A stretch of DNA of 39,429 nt from Bradyrhizobium liaoningense (GTDB taxonomy: Bacteria; Pseudomonadota; Alphaproteobacteria; Rhizobiales; Xanthobacteraceae): assembly GCF_018130955.1 (NCBI RefSeq), contig NZ_JAFCJM010000064.1:1-39429 (forward strand), in the 5' to 3' direction. Within the stretch, counting starts at the first letter, position 1. The number at the start of each line of letters is the position of its first letter. The notes under the pieces were generated by a model, which ran no database searches, was not told the origin of the DNA, and was given only the letters and a program-made list of their open reading frames with translations. The position numbers and the translations under genes are program-made. Below, piece by piece: positions 26,067 through 34,228 of this stretch.

Positions 26067-26611
26067 TGTGTCTCTCTCCCTGTGACTCGTTTCTTGGGAC
26101 GGGATACTAACGTCCGCGCGCCGCCTGACTAGCCCGAATATGCTTGCACCGCTAGTCGGCTGCGAGCTTGCCGCGCCGCAATTTTCTGTCCTTCTTGCCC
26201 CTCGGCCGAAGAAAGCTCGTCACGCTTCCGAGCGCGGCAAACCCTGCGCCGGGTGCCAGCGCCACGGTGGCGCCGTTGGGCCCGGCGGCTTTTCCATTCA
26301 CGGGCGCAGGCGACCAGAATGCCGCACCCGGCGGCCTCACGTGCCTTTTTGCTTGCGGGCAATTTTAGATAGAATAGTATCGCCGCATATTCTTCGAATT
26401 GTTGCCACGTGGAGGCGAACATGCGCCTTCGTTATTGCCTTCCTCGCGGGTCCTTCGTTGCGATTGCGGCCCGCCGCGGAACATCCGTCACTCGGGGCGC
26501 CTTGCGCCAACTTCGCCGCCAACCTTGGACAGCTCGTTATCCTGGCCGACTGAACGCCGAGCGCGTCAACAGCGCAACTCCGACATCCGGCCGCAGCAGG
26601 GAGAATTCGAC
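26067..26611. other. Intergenic region of 545 bases with an MFS gene remnant
   Basis: The left part holds the upstream region of the ABC operon and a decayed MFS transporter tail (26152-26290, minus). The part from about 26300 to 26610 is less GC-rich around 26330-26400 (AATTTTAGATAGAATAG) and may hold the lodA promoter. Short open frames at 26399-26645 overlap the lodA start and show no family features. No further gene is supported. Confidence 0.6.
26152..26290 (-). pseudogene. Remnant of an MFS transporter C-terminus
   Basis: Minus-strand translation gives GATVALAPGAGFAALGSV then TSFLRP, nearly identical to the last residues of the intact MFS transporter at 32705-34093 (GATVALALGAGFAAVGSV then TSFLRL). 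By eye about 65 of 76 bases match, in the region 26206-26283. Upstream of that the similarity stops, so the rest of the gene is gone. It is a truncated paralogue or duplicated tail, on the same strand as the intact gene. Confidence 0.7.
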
Positions 26612-28321
26612 ATGGCGACAGCAAAGAAAGCAAAGAAGACAGTGAAGGCGAAGGCGACTGTCCGCGGCGCCCGGTCCCCGAGCCGCGTCAGGGGGGCATT
26701 GGCTTTGCCGACGCTCAGCACGCGACTGGGCGCACGGACCGAATTTCGCATCTATCCAAGCATCGGAGTGGCCCGGATCGGAGATTGCAGCGACAGCTTC
26801 ATGATCGGACCGGAGGCTCCCGGTCAGGTGTCGTCGGGACCGTTTCGTGGCGCCGATCACGGCATCAAGCCGCAGGCTGCGCGCTTTCGGATCTACAAGG
26901 TCGAAGTCGACGACGGCGAGAACGAGGTGGTGACGGAAGAAATCGTCGCCGGGAGCGGCATCGAGATCGAGTGGACCGTGAGCCTCGCCAATCGCAAGGC
27001 TGCGGGCTTCCGCATCGGCGACACGCTCGGGCGGGCGCCCAATCCGGGCCTGCGCAACAATGGCCTTGATCGCAGCAAGCTCGTGATCTCCGCGGACGGA
27101 TCAGTCGCGGGTGCAGCTACAAAGGGCCCGGTTCTTTCGGGGGAGATCGAGTTCGCGAATCCGAACGCGGCGGGTACGAAGGTGTCCGACATCGTCCTTG
27201 CGAAGCTGAAAACGGATGACGCGGGGAGGCTCCTCGTCGTGGGTGGTCCCGGCACATCGGGATCTCCGCTCAATGCGTCGATCAATGTGTTCTCTGATAA
27301 TGACGGCTGGTATGACAGCGTGTCCGACGGTCCCGTTTCCGCGAGCTTGCGCATCAACGGGCAATCTCAAGCCGTCGTCCCGGCCTGGGTGCTGGTCACG
27401 GTGCCGCGCTACGCTCCCGGCATCCAGGGCATCGTCACGTGGTATGACCAGGCGGTGAACATGGCGCGGACCGGAAGCGACGGGCGCTTCACGGCTCCCA
27501 GAACGACGTCGTTCACGCACGACGTGTACCCCATCCTCAGTCGTGCGGACCATTTGAGCGGCGTGCACGGTACGGCGCATGCCAACGGCGTGATTCGTCC
27601 GCTGTCGGATGCTGCACGGCTCGCCGGGTTTAGCGATCCTGCCAAGCGAAAGGCGATCGCACAGAGGTTGACGCAGATGGCCGCTACGGCGAATGGACCG
27701 GAGCAGCTTCCTCCCGGGACGATGCCGCGTCTCTTCAGTGGGGCCAATCCCGCATCCGACGGTCCCACCTTTACCTTCCTTGCACTGACGCGGTATCAGC
27801 TCGCGCACATCGACAACTGGGTGAACGGCAACTTCAACGACGATTGGCCGGGCTCAGCGCCGGCTCCGGTGCCGTTTGCCGATATCCCGGTGGCGCGCCA
27901 GGCGTGGGCGCTCTGCGAAGCGGCCCTCGAAAATTGCGTGGGCGGTTCGTTCTACCCCGGCATCGAGGGCACCTACGACATCGCCCGCATCGCAACGTAT
28001 CATCCGCAGCCAAATCTCCGCAGCGAGTTTCGCATCGACCCGGCTCATCCGGCCGGCTTCCTGACCGAGAAGATGGCGCTTCCCTGGCAGGCGGATTTCG
28101 TCGACTGCTCGAACTTCTGGTGGCCATCGCAGCGCCCCGACGATGTCACGCCGAAGACGGGGGGCGCGAAGGTGCGATGGGACCGCGGCGTCGCCGACCT
28201 CGGCGGCAACAGGCACCTCAACATGGTCGAGTCGTGGTCCGAGCTCGGGTTTGTGGTGTTCGACCCGGCTGCCGGCAAATTCGTCGAGGACGAGCGAACC
28301 CTGGGGGCGCCGGTCGCATGA
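26612..28321 (+). CDS. lodA: LodA-like oxidase with cysteine tryptophylquinone cofactor
   Basis: A 569-residue homologue of LodA (L-lysine epsilon-oxidase) and GoxA (glycine oxidase), which release ammonia, hydrogen peroxide and an aldehyde or oxo-acid. The start shows the family stretch FRIYPSIGVARIGDC at 45-59, then QAARFRIY (88-95) and DGWYDSVSDGPV (231-242). The cofactor would come from Cys442 in CVGGSFYPGIE and Trp503 or Trp504 in NFWWPSQRPD; the separation of 61-62 residues is close to the 65 between Cys516 and Trp581 of LodA. The first 28 residues form a Lys/Arg/Ala-rich tail, and there is no signal peptide. The ATG at 26612 has GGGAG upstream. LodB follows at once. Which amine is oxidised cannot be told from the sequence. 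Confidence 0.9.
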   Translation: MATAKKAKKTVKAKATVRGARSPSRVRGALALPTLSTRLGARTEFRIYPSIGVARIGDCSDSFMIGPEAPGQVSSGPFRGADHGIKPQAARFRIYKVEVDDGENEVVTEEIVAGSGIEIEWTVSLANRKAAGFRIGDTLGRAPNPGLRNNGLDRSKLVISADGSVAGAATKGPVLSGEIEFANPNAAGTKVSDIVLAKLKTDDAGRLLVVGGPGTSGSPLNASINVFSDNDGWYDSVSDGPVSASLRINGQSQAVVPAWVLVTVPRYAPGIQGIVTWYDQAVNMARTGSDGRFTAPRTTSFTHDVYPILSRADHLSGVHGTAHANGVIRPLSDAARLAGFSDPAKRKAIAQRLTQMAATANGPEQLPPGTMPRLFSGANPASDGPTFTFLALTRYQLAHIDNWVNGNFNDDWPGSAPAPVPFADIPVARQAWALCEAALENCVGGSFYPGIEGTYDIARIATYHPQPNLRSEFRIDPAHPAGFLTEKMALPWQADFVDCSNFWWPSQRPDDVTPKTGGAKVRWDRGVADLGGNRHLNMVESWSELGFVVFDPAAGKFVEDERTLGAPVA

Positions 28322-28325
28322 TGTC

Positions 28326-29432
28326 GTGTGTGCGCAAGACCCTGTTCTGATCGTCGGCGGCGGCCCGGCGGGCCTCGCGACCGCGCTGGAGCTGGCGCGC
28401 CTGCATATTGCCGCCGTCGTGGTCGAGCGCGGCGCGTACGACGATCGTCGCCTGGGTGAGCATCTTACGCCGGCGGGCATGTTGCAGCTTACAGCGCTCG
28501 TGCCCGGCTTCCGGGCGGTGGCCGACGTGCATGGCAGAAGCGCGGGTGTCACCGCCTATTGGGGGTCGGAGACGGCCCATTACACCGACTATTTTCTCCA
28601 TCCCGGTCAGCACGGATTGAATCTGTCGCGTCCGCGCTTCGATGCTGATCTGGCCCGTGCTGCCGAAACGGCCGGTGCGGGCGTTCTGCGTCTTGCGTCC
28701 CTGAAGCGCGCAGTGCGCAGCCAAATGGGCTGGCAGGTCCGGATTGATCGCGATGGCGGCACAGACGACGTCGCGGTCGCCTTCATCGTCGACGCGACGG
28801 GGCGCGCCGCGACGTTCTCTCGCCAGCAAGGTGCGCGGATCCTCGCGCATGACCGCCAGGTCGCCGTCGCAACATTCTGGGATTGCGCGGATGACGTCGG
28901 CGCGAGCACGCGAAGCCTCGTCGAGACCGTCGAGAACGGCTGGTGGTACTGCGCCGCCGTGGGTCCGCTCAGGCACATATGCATGTTCGTGACGGACGAT
29001 GATCTGTTGCCCCGGGGCCCGGCGCGCGATCTGCGTGGATGGTGGCTCGATCAACTGAGCCGGGCCGTGCACATGCCTCGCGGGCTCCGCGACATTTCGC
29101 CCCCATGCGAGTTTATCACCCGCTCCGCCAGGTCGCAGCGCCTGGATGTCGCGGTTGGCTCGGGCTGGATAGCCGTTGGTGACGCCGCAATGGCCTTCGA
29201 TCCCCTGGCATCGCAGGGCATCGTCAAGGCCGTGGATCATGGACGGCGCGCTGCGGCTGCCATTGCAGCGCATCTGAGCGGCGATGAAGCTTCGCTCGAG
29301 CAATATGCTCTTCAAGTAGAACGCGAATACATCGGCTATCAGGATACACGAACACAGTATTACGGCATGGAGAGACGATGGCCTCGCTCCCTCTTCTGGA
29401 GCAGGAGGAGCGCGGGTGTTGCAACGCGATGA
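28326..29432 (+). CDS. lodB: LodB-like FAD-dependent oxidoreductase
   Basis: A 368-residue flavoprotein, the usual length of LodB (369). LodB is needed to build the cysteine tryptophylquinone of LodA. The FAD motif is VLIVGGGPAGLATALELA (7-24), with a second flavin segment GWIAVGDAAMAFDPLASQG near residue 280-298, as in flavin monooxygenases and halogenases. The start GTG at 28326 gives MCAQDPVLIVGGG and begins four bases after the lodA stop. The frame is open back to 28143 but that part is within lodA and looks unrelated. The pairing with lodA is the strongest support for both calls. Confidence 0.9.
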   Translation: MCAQDPVLIVGGGPAGLATALELARLHIAAVVVERGAYDDRRLGEHLTPAGMLQLTALVPGFRAVADVHGRSAGVTAYWGSETAHYTDYFLHPGQHGLNLSRPRFDADLARAAETAGAGVLRLASLKRAVRSQMGWQVRIDRDGGTDDVAVAFIVDATGRAATFSRQQGARILAHDRQVAVATFWDCADDVGASTRSLVETVENGWWYCAAVGPLRHICMFVTDDDLLPRGPARDLRGWWLDQLSRAVHMPRGLRDISPPCEFITRSARSQRLDVAVGSGWIAVGDAAMAFDPLASQGIVKAVDHGRRAAAAIAAHLSGDEASLEQYALQVEREYIGYQDTRTQYYGMERRWPRSLFWSRRSAGVATR

Positions 29433-29755
29433 GAACCCGCGCCATCTTGGCGCCATAGCGCCGCGCCTATGATGCCACTTGGAACAAATCGAAATAGTCA
29501 GCGCGATTGACATTCTGCCTTCGCTTCGGGCGTGCATTCCGACGTTGCACTCCGAGCGCTCGGGCGTACTCTAGAGGTGCGGGCGGGAGTGCAACAGCAG
29601 CCAGTCCAATGATCGCGACTCTCTGGCGCTTCCGCTGGAGAGACGTGAATTCATTGATGGCTCATGTGCAGGGGGAGTAGCGACGCGCGTTGAGCTGCGA
29701 AATCTCGCAGGCGACGCTCATGATGCAGTCAACGAAACATAAACGGGAGGATCGG
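29433..29755. promoter_or_regulatory. Regulatory region upstream of the PQQ dehydrogenase operon
   Basis: A 323-base gap without a gene. It contains a perfect inverted repeat TTGCACTCC (29545-29553) and GGAGTGCAA (29586-29594), separated by 32 bases. The left arm runs into a perfect 10-base palindrome CGAGCGCTCG (29553-29562). Around 29620-29642 an imperfect hairpin CTCTCTGGCG/CGCTGGAGAG is seen. The layout suits operator sites, but no known regulator motif is recognised. Confidence 0.45.
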
Positions 29756-31474
29756 ATGAAGAAGCAGTGGCGTTATTCTGGCTTACCCCTTGTTACTGTT
29801 GCTGCGGTACTCACCATGTCGCCGGCGCTGGCTCAGTCGGTGAACACCGCGCGGATCGAAGCCGCCGGTCAAAACGATTGGCTGACTTATCACGGCTCCT
29901 ACAAATCCCATCACCACAGTCCGCTTGCGCAGATCAACGCGAACAACATCGGCAATCTGGGCGTTGCCTGGATCCACATTCCAGGGCGGTCGACCCGCGG
30001 CCTGCAATCGATGCCGCTCGCGGCCGATGGCGTACTCTATTACACGGGGTCGTACAGCCGGGTGTTCGCGCTCAACGGCGCGACGGGCGAGGTGATCTGG
30101 TCCCACTTTCCGGAACTGGATGAGGGGTTGATCGCGCGTCAGACCCATTCTCCCTACAATCGCGGGGTCGCGCTGGGCGAAGGCAAGGTCTTTGTCGGCA
30201 CGATGGACGGCCGGCTGCTCGGGCTGGACGCGAAGTCCGGCAAGGTTCTCTGGGAAACCAAGTTGATCGATTCCCAGAAGCTCACGGTCGGATTCACCGG
30301 TGCGCCGCTTTATGCGAAGGGGACGGTGATCATCGGCTCGCAAGGCGGCGAGTGGCCCGGCCGCGGTCCGATTTTCGCCGTCGATGCCACGACCGGCAAG
30401 AAGAAGTGGGAGTTCCTGACGGTTGCCGGCACTGATGAAGCCATGAAGACCTGGGGCAATGAGTCCTGGCGCACGGGCGGAGGTGGCGGCTGGATGCCGG
30501 GCACCTACGACTCCGAGACCAACTCCGTGCTGTGGGGCACCGCCAATCCGGCACCGCTCTACGACTGGTCGGGCGCCGACTACAAGACGCAGGGCGCGCG
30601 TCCCGGCGACAATCTCTATACGACTTCCGTGATCGCGCTCGACATCGATACCGGCAAGCTGAAATCCTATCATCAGGAGCTGCCGCACGACGCCTGGGAC
30701 TTCGACAGCTCCGTCGGCGAGTTCGTGATGCTCGAGCGCGACGGCGAAAAATACGTGGTGCATCCGAACAAGGGTGGCTTCGTCTTCGTCTACGATCGCA
30801 ATCTCGGTGTGAAGAACGTCTGGCGGCTCGTCGAGAACATCAACTTCGTCAAGGATATCGATCCCAAGACGGGGGCGCTGATCGGCCGTCGCGACTTCGC
30901 CGCAGGCAAGGTCACGGAGCCGCTCTGCCCGTTCATTGGTGGCGGCATCAGCTGGAACGCCGGCTCGTACAGCCCGAAGACCGGCCTTTACTACAAGATC
31001 GGCCAGGAATGGTGCATGACGCTCGACATCCAGAAGACGACGCCGGTCACGACGCCGCAGGCCCAGCTCAACATCGGGGCCGACTTCAAGATGGCGCCTC
31101 CTCCGGGCGGCGAGATCTACGGACATCTTGACGCGCGCGATCCCATCACGGGCGCAAAGAAGTGGGAAGTTCGCTATCCCGAGCCGCCGCTCGGGAGCGT
31201 GCTGTCGACTGCGGGCAATCTGGTGTTCGTGCCTGACTCCCGCGGCATCCTTCATGCCTACGATGCCGAAACCGGCGCCGAGCTCTGGAACCGCAACAAC
31301 GGCACCGGGCATCAGGGTGGCATCATCAGCTACGCGGCCAACGGCAAGCAATACATCGCCGTGACCGCCGGCTTTGGCGGCATGCTGGCGGACGAGTATG
31401 CGCCGAACTTCGGCGGCGTCTACAAGAGCATGCCGCGCGACGACGGCGCGCTTATCGTCTACAGCCTGAAATAG
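29756..31474 (+). CDS. PQQ-dependent alcohol dehydrogenase, probable lanthanide type (XoxF/ExaF-like)
   Basis: A 572-residue periplasmic quinoprotein with signal peptide (cut after ALAQ near 27) and repeated eight-bladed propeller motifs. Metal and PQQ ligands are visible by homology: Glu199 (GGEWPGRG), Asn264 (GTANPAP) and catalytic Asp315 in PHDAWDFD. The extra Asp317 two residues later is the signature of lanthanide-binding XoxF/ExaF enzymes; calcium enzymes have Ala, Ser or Thr there. The vicinal Cys-Cys pair common in this family is replaced by Thr130-His131 in RQTHSPYNRGVA. GGGAGG precedes the ATG at 29756, and a frame open to 29690 is rejected. The next genes encode a cytochrome c and a XoxJ-like protein, the usual partners. 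The alcohol oxidised is unknown. Confidence 0.9.
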   Translation: MKKQWRYSGLPLVTVAAVLTMSPALAQSVNTARIEAAGQNDWLTYHGSYKSHHHSPLAQINANNIGNLGVAWIHIPGRSTRGLQSMPLAADGVLYYTGSYSRVFALNGATGEVIWSHFPELDEGLIARQTHSPYNRGVALGEGKVFVGTMDGRLLGLDAKSGKVLWETKLIDSQKLTVGFTGAPLYAKGTVIIGSQGGEWPGRGPIFAVDATTGKKKWEFLTVAGTDEAMKTWGNESWRTGGGGGWMPGTYDSETNSVLWGTANPAPLYDWSGADYKTQGARPGDNLYTTSVIALDIDTGKLKSYHQELPHDAWDFDSSVGEFVMLERDGEKYVVHPNKGGFVFVYDRNLGVKNVWRLVENINFVKDIDPKTGALIGRRDFAAGKVTEPLCPFIGGGISWNAGSYSPKTGLYYKIGQEWCMTLDIQKTTPVTTPQAQLNIGADFKMAPPPGGEIYGHLDARDPITGAKKWEVRYPEPPLGSVLSTAGNLVFVPDSRGILHAYDAETGAELWNRNNGTGHQGGIISYAANGKQYIAVTAGFGGMLADEYAPNFGGVYKSMPRDDGALIVYSLK

Positions 31475-31494
31475 GCGGTTCGCTGGTCGATGCC

Positions 31495-31520
31495 GGGGAG
31501 CGGGCGCAAGCCTGCTCCCC
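31495..31520 (+). promoter_or_regulatory. Intercistronic hairpin with GNRA loop
   Basis: GGGGAGCGGGC (31495-31505) pairs over 11 bp (one G-T pair) with GCCTGCTCCCC (31510-31520) around the tetraloop GCAA. It lies between the dehydrogenase stop and the cytochrome c start. No T-run follows, so partial termination or 3' protection of the first message is likelier than full termination. Confidence 0.55.
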
Positions 31521-31563
31521 GCGCATTGCAAACGCCGCGTTTTCAGCAAACGGAGCGGGACAC

Positions 31564-31908
31564 TTGAAATTGCACGCGAAGAAGATCACCGCGCTGCTGC
31601 CGGTGGTGCTCGGTGCCTCGTTGCTGTCCGCCGCGCCGGCTCGCGCGCAGGCGGCCACCCCTGAGCCCGACAACGGAACGCTCGATGTCGAGCAGCTGTT
31701 CGCAGGCACATGCGGCTTCTGTCATTCCGACGGAGGCCGGGCTGTCGGCAAGGGGCCGCAACTGATGAACTCGCCGCGCGATGACGACTTTCTGCGCAAC
31801 CGCATCGCCGGGGGCAAGGAAGGTGCAATGCCGGCGTTCGGAGGCAGCTTCACCGGCCCGCAGATCGACCAGATCGTCAAATATATCCGGGCCCTGAAAC
31901 CGCGTTAG
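31564..31908 (+). CDS. Periplasmic cytochrome c (XoxG-like electron acceptor)
   Basis: A 114-residue class I cytochrome c with a signal peptide ending ARAQA near residue 30. The haem motif is Cys50-Gly-Phe-Cys53-His54 and the axial Met is Met89 in GAMPAFGG. It begins with TTG at 31564, supported by GGAGCGGGA upstream and by the lack of any ATG before the signal peptide. Placed directly after the PQQ dehydrogenase, it should take electrons from the reduced PQQ and pass them to a terminal oxidase. Confidence 0.9.
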   Translation: MKLHAKKITALLPVVLGASLLSAAPARAQAATPEPDNGTLDVEQLFAGTCGFCHSDGGRAVGKGPQLMNSPRDDDFLRNRIAGGKEGAMPAFGGSFTGPQIDQIVKYIRALKPR

Positions 31909-31920
31909 GGGTGAGGCCGA

Positions 31921-32688
31921 ATGAAGACAACCCTCCTGTTCGCGGTCGGTCTCGTCATCGGACTGTCGGGTCCGGCGCAGGCGCGAACCCTGGATGCAAT
32001 CCGATCGGACGGCAAGATCGGCCTGTGCGCCCATCCCAACTCGCTGCCGTTCGCGAGCAAGGCCGGCAATCCTCCCGGGTTTCAGGTGGAAATGGGACAG
32101 GCGCTGGCCCGCGAGCTCGGCGTTTCGCTGCGGCTCGACTGGATCATCACCCAGTACCAGATGCGCAGCACCAACTGCGACATTCTCCTGGACATCATCG
32201 CCGATCGCGAGGCGCAGGGCGAAACCCGTCTGAGGATATCAAAACCCTATTATCGCACCGGCGTTGCATTGGCCGTGCCGTCGTCCAGCACGCTGACGTC
32301 GTTTGGGAGTCTCAACGAGCATACAAAGGTCGGTGTGCAGGTTGGCTCCGTCGCCGCCATGATCATCAAGCGCCGGCGCGTTCCGATCTCGATTTTCGGC
32401 TTCGAGAGCGACAGCCTCGATGCCGTCTCGAACCATGAGATCGACGCGGCTGCGGTTACGCCGACCGCGGCAAGCTATTTCAATGCGACCCATCCGGACA
32501 AAACGGTTCGCATCCTGGATCGCGACGAGAGCGAGGCCGATCTCAACTGGAATGTCGCCGTCGGCATGATCCGGCCGGATGATGCCTTGCGCGACGCGAT
32601 CGACGGCGCCCTGGAGCGGTTGCGCGCCGACGGCACGATTGACCGCATATACGGTCGCTACGGCATCGTCCTGCAAGCACCGAAGTAG
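31921..32688 (+). CDS. Periplasmic binding-protein-like XoxJ/MxaJ homologue
   Basis: A 255-residue protein of the amino-acid-type (family 3) binding fold, with a signal peptide cut after PAQA near 21. It lies 12 bases after the cytochrome c gene. In PQQ methanol and alcohol dehydrogenase operons the third gene encodes MxaJ/XoxJ, a protein of this fold thought to assist maturation or activation of the dehydrogenase. The order here (dehydrogenase, cytochrome, binding-fold protein) matches xoxFGJ. There are no transporter permeases nearby, which argues against an uptake role. Confidence 0.8.
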   Translation: MKTTLLFAVGLVIGLSGPAQARTLDAIRSDGKIGLCAHPNSLPFASKAGNPPGFQVEMGQALARELGVSLRLDWIITQYQMRSTNCDILLDIIADREAQGETRLRISKPYYRTGVALAVPSSSTLTSFGSLNEHTKVGVQVGSVAAMIIKRRRVPISIFGFESDSLDAVSNHEIDAAAVTPTAASYFNATHPDKTVRILDRDESEADLNWNVAVGMIRPDDALRDAIDGALERLRADGTIDRIYGRYGIVLQAPK

Positions 32689-32704
32689 CGCGAGGGCGCC
32701 AGCC

Positions 32705-34093
32705 CTACTTCACCGTCAGCCGAAGGAAGCTCGTCACGCTGCCGACCGCGGCAAATCCTGCGCCGAGCGCCAGCGCCACGGTGGCACCATCGTGCCCGGA
32801 CAGCGCAAAGCACAGCGCGGCGAGCGCTGCGCCCGTGGTCTGTCCGGTCAGGCGGGCGGTCGCGACGATGCCGCTGGCGCTGCCGGAGCGGTGCGGCGGA
32901 GCGCTCGACATCAGCGCGCGCATGTTGGGCGCTTGGTAGAAGCCAAAACCTACCCCGCATAGCATCATGCGCCAGACGATATCGATCGTTCCGGGATGGT
33001 CGGGGAGCGTTGCGAGCAGAGCCATGCCGGCGCCGAGCGCGATGCAGCCGATGCCGCCGAGCACGCCGACAGGATGCCGGTCCGAGAGGTAACCGGCGAT
33101 CGGCGCCATGATGCCGACCACCAGCGGCCACGGTGTCATGAAGAAGCCGGTCTCGACCTGAGAGCGGTGCAGGACTTCTTCGAGATAGAACGGCAGCGCG
33201 ACGAAGGCGAGGCCTTGCGTCGTGAACGCGCACACCGCGGTTGCCGCCGACAGCGCGAACATCGGCCGGGCGAACAGGTCGATCGGCAGCATCGGCGCCG
33301 GATGGTCGGCGTGCCGGCGCGCCAGCGCAACGCCGAGGACGAGCGCCGCGATCAGCTCGATGCCGACGAGGGACGGGGAGAGCTTGTGCGCGGCGCTGCC
33401 GATTCCCGTGATGAACAGGCTGAGGCAGATCGCGGCCAGTGCGGCACCGAGGAAGTCGAATTTGTGCGCGGCGCGCGGCGTCTTCGGCAGCGTCGCAAGG
33501 CCGATGCCGATCGCGATCAGCCCGAACGGGATGTTGATCGCAAACAGCCACGGCCAGCTTCCGACCGACAGGATCGCAGAGGCGATCGTCGGGCCGAAGG
33601 TCAGGGCAGTCGCGACGACGAGCGCATTGTGGCCGAGGCCGCGGCCGAGCATGCGCGAGGGATAGACGAAGCGGACGAGGGCGATGTTCACGGCCATGAC
33701 GCCGCTGGCGCCGAGGCCCTGCAGCGTGCGCGCGACCAGGAGGCTCGGCAGCGACCACGCCACGGCGCAGAACAGCGAGGCGATCGTGAACAGGATCAGT
33801 CCGCCGAGATAGATGCGCTGGTGGCCGACGATCTCGCCGAGCGCGCCAAGCGGCAGCAGCGTCGCGACCACCGCGATCTGGTAGACATTGACCACCCAGA
33901 TCACCTGCTCCGGACTGACGCGCAGATCGGTGGCCATCGCGGGCAGGGCGATGTTGGCGATCGCGGTGTCGAGCGAGGCCATCGCGAGCGCGGTGAAGAT
34001 CGCGGCGACCGCCCAGGGCCGGCGCTCGGCCGGCAGGCCGTCGGTGATGGTGGGATCGGGCACGCATTCGGCCGCAGGTAGCGTCAGTGTCAT
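32705..34093 (-). CDS. MFS transporter, drug-efflux type (DHA2-like)
   Basis: A 462-residue inner-membrane transporter with many hydrophobic helices. The N-terminal half shows the DHA pattern LDTAIANIALPAMATDL and motif A-like GEIVGHQRIYLGG; motif C lies near GPTIASAI. It is likely a proton-driven efflux pump for small molecules. The ATG at 34093 with GCAGG upstream gives the usual N-terminus; the frame is open to 34123. It converges on the XoxJ-like gene, 16 bases from its stop. Its C-terminus has a decayed copy at 26152-26290. Confidence 0.88.
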   Translation of the reverse strand: MTLTLPAAECVPDPTITDGLPAERRPWAVAAIFTALAMASLDTAIANIALPAMATDLRVSPEQVIWVVNVYQIAVVATLLPLGALGEIVGHQRIYLGGLILFTIASLFCAVAWSLPSLLVARTLQGLGASGVMAVNIALVRFVYPSRMLGRGLGHNALVVATALTFGPTIASAILSVGSWPWLFAINIPFGLIAIGIGLATLPKTPRAAHKFDFLGAALAAICLSLFITGIGSAAHKLSPSLVGIELIAALVLGVALARRHADHPAPMLPIDLFARPMFALSAATAVCAFTTQGLAFVALPFYLEEVLHRSQVETGFFMTPWPLVVGIMAPIAGYLSDRHPVGVLGGIGCIALGAGMALLATLPDHPGTIDIVWRMMLCGVGFGFYQAPNMRALMSSAPPHRSGSASGIVATARLTGQTTGAALAALCFALSGHDGATVALALGAGFAAVGSVTSFLRLTVK

Positions 34094-34228
34094 TGCCTGC
34101 GATCGTCTCCGGACGCGCCGCACATGGGATGTCCGGATGTACTACGCCCCGGCGTCCTGCTGCAGATGCCGGAGCGCATGATGACTATGCGGTGAGCGGT
34201 AAGGTGACGCGGTCGTGATTTGCGCGGC

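Noticed and set aside
26399..26645. Short plus-strand genes before lodA, one with GGAGGCGAAC ahead of an ATG at 26421
   Set aside because: They overlap the well-supported lodA start and show no family features.
29281..29755. Frame open from 29690 as an extended PQQ dehydrogenase start
   Set aside because: The start at 29756 has a strong ribosome-binding site and begins exactly at the signal peptide.
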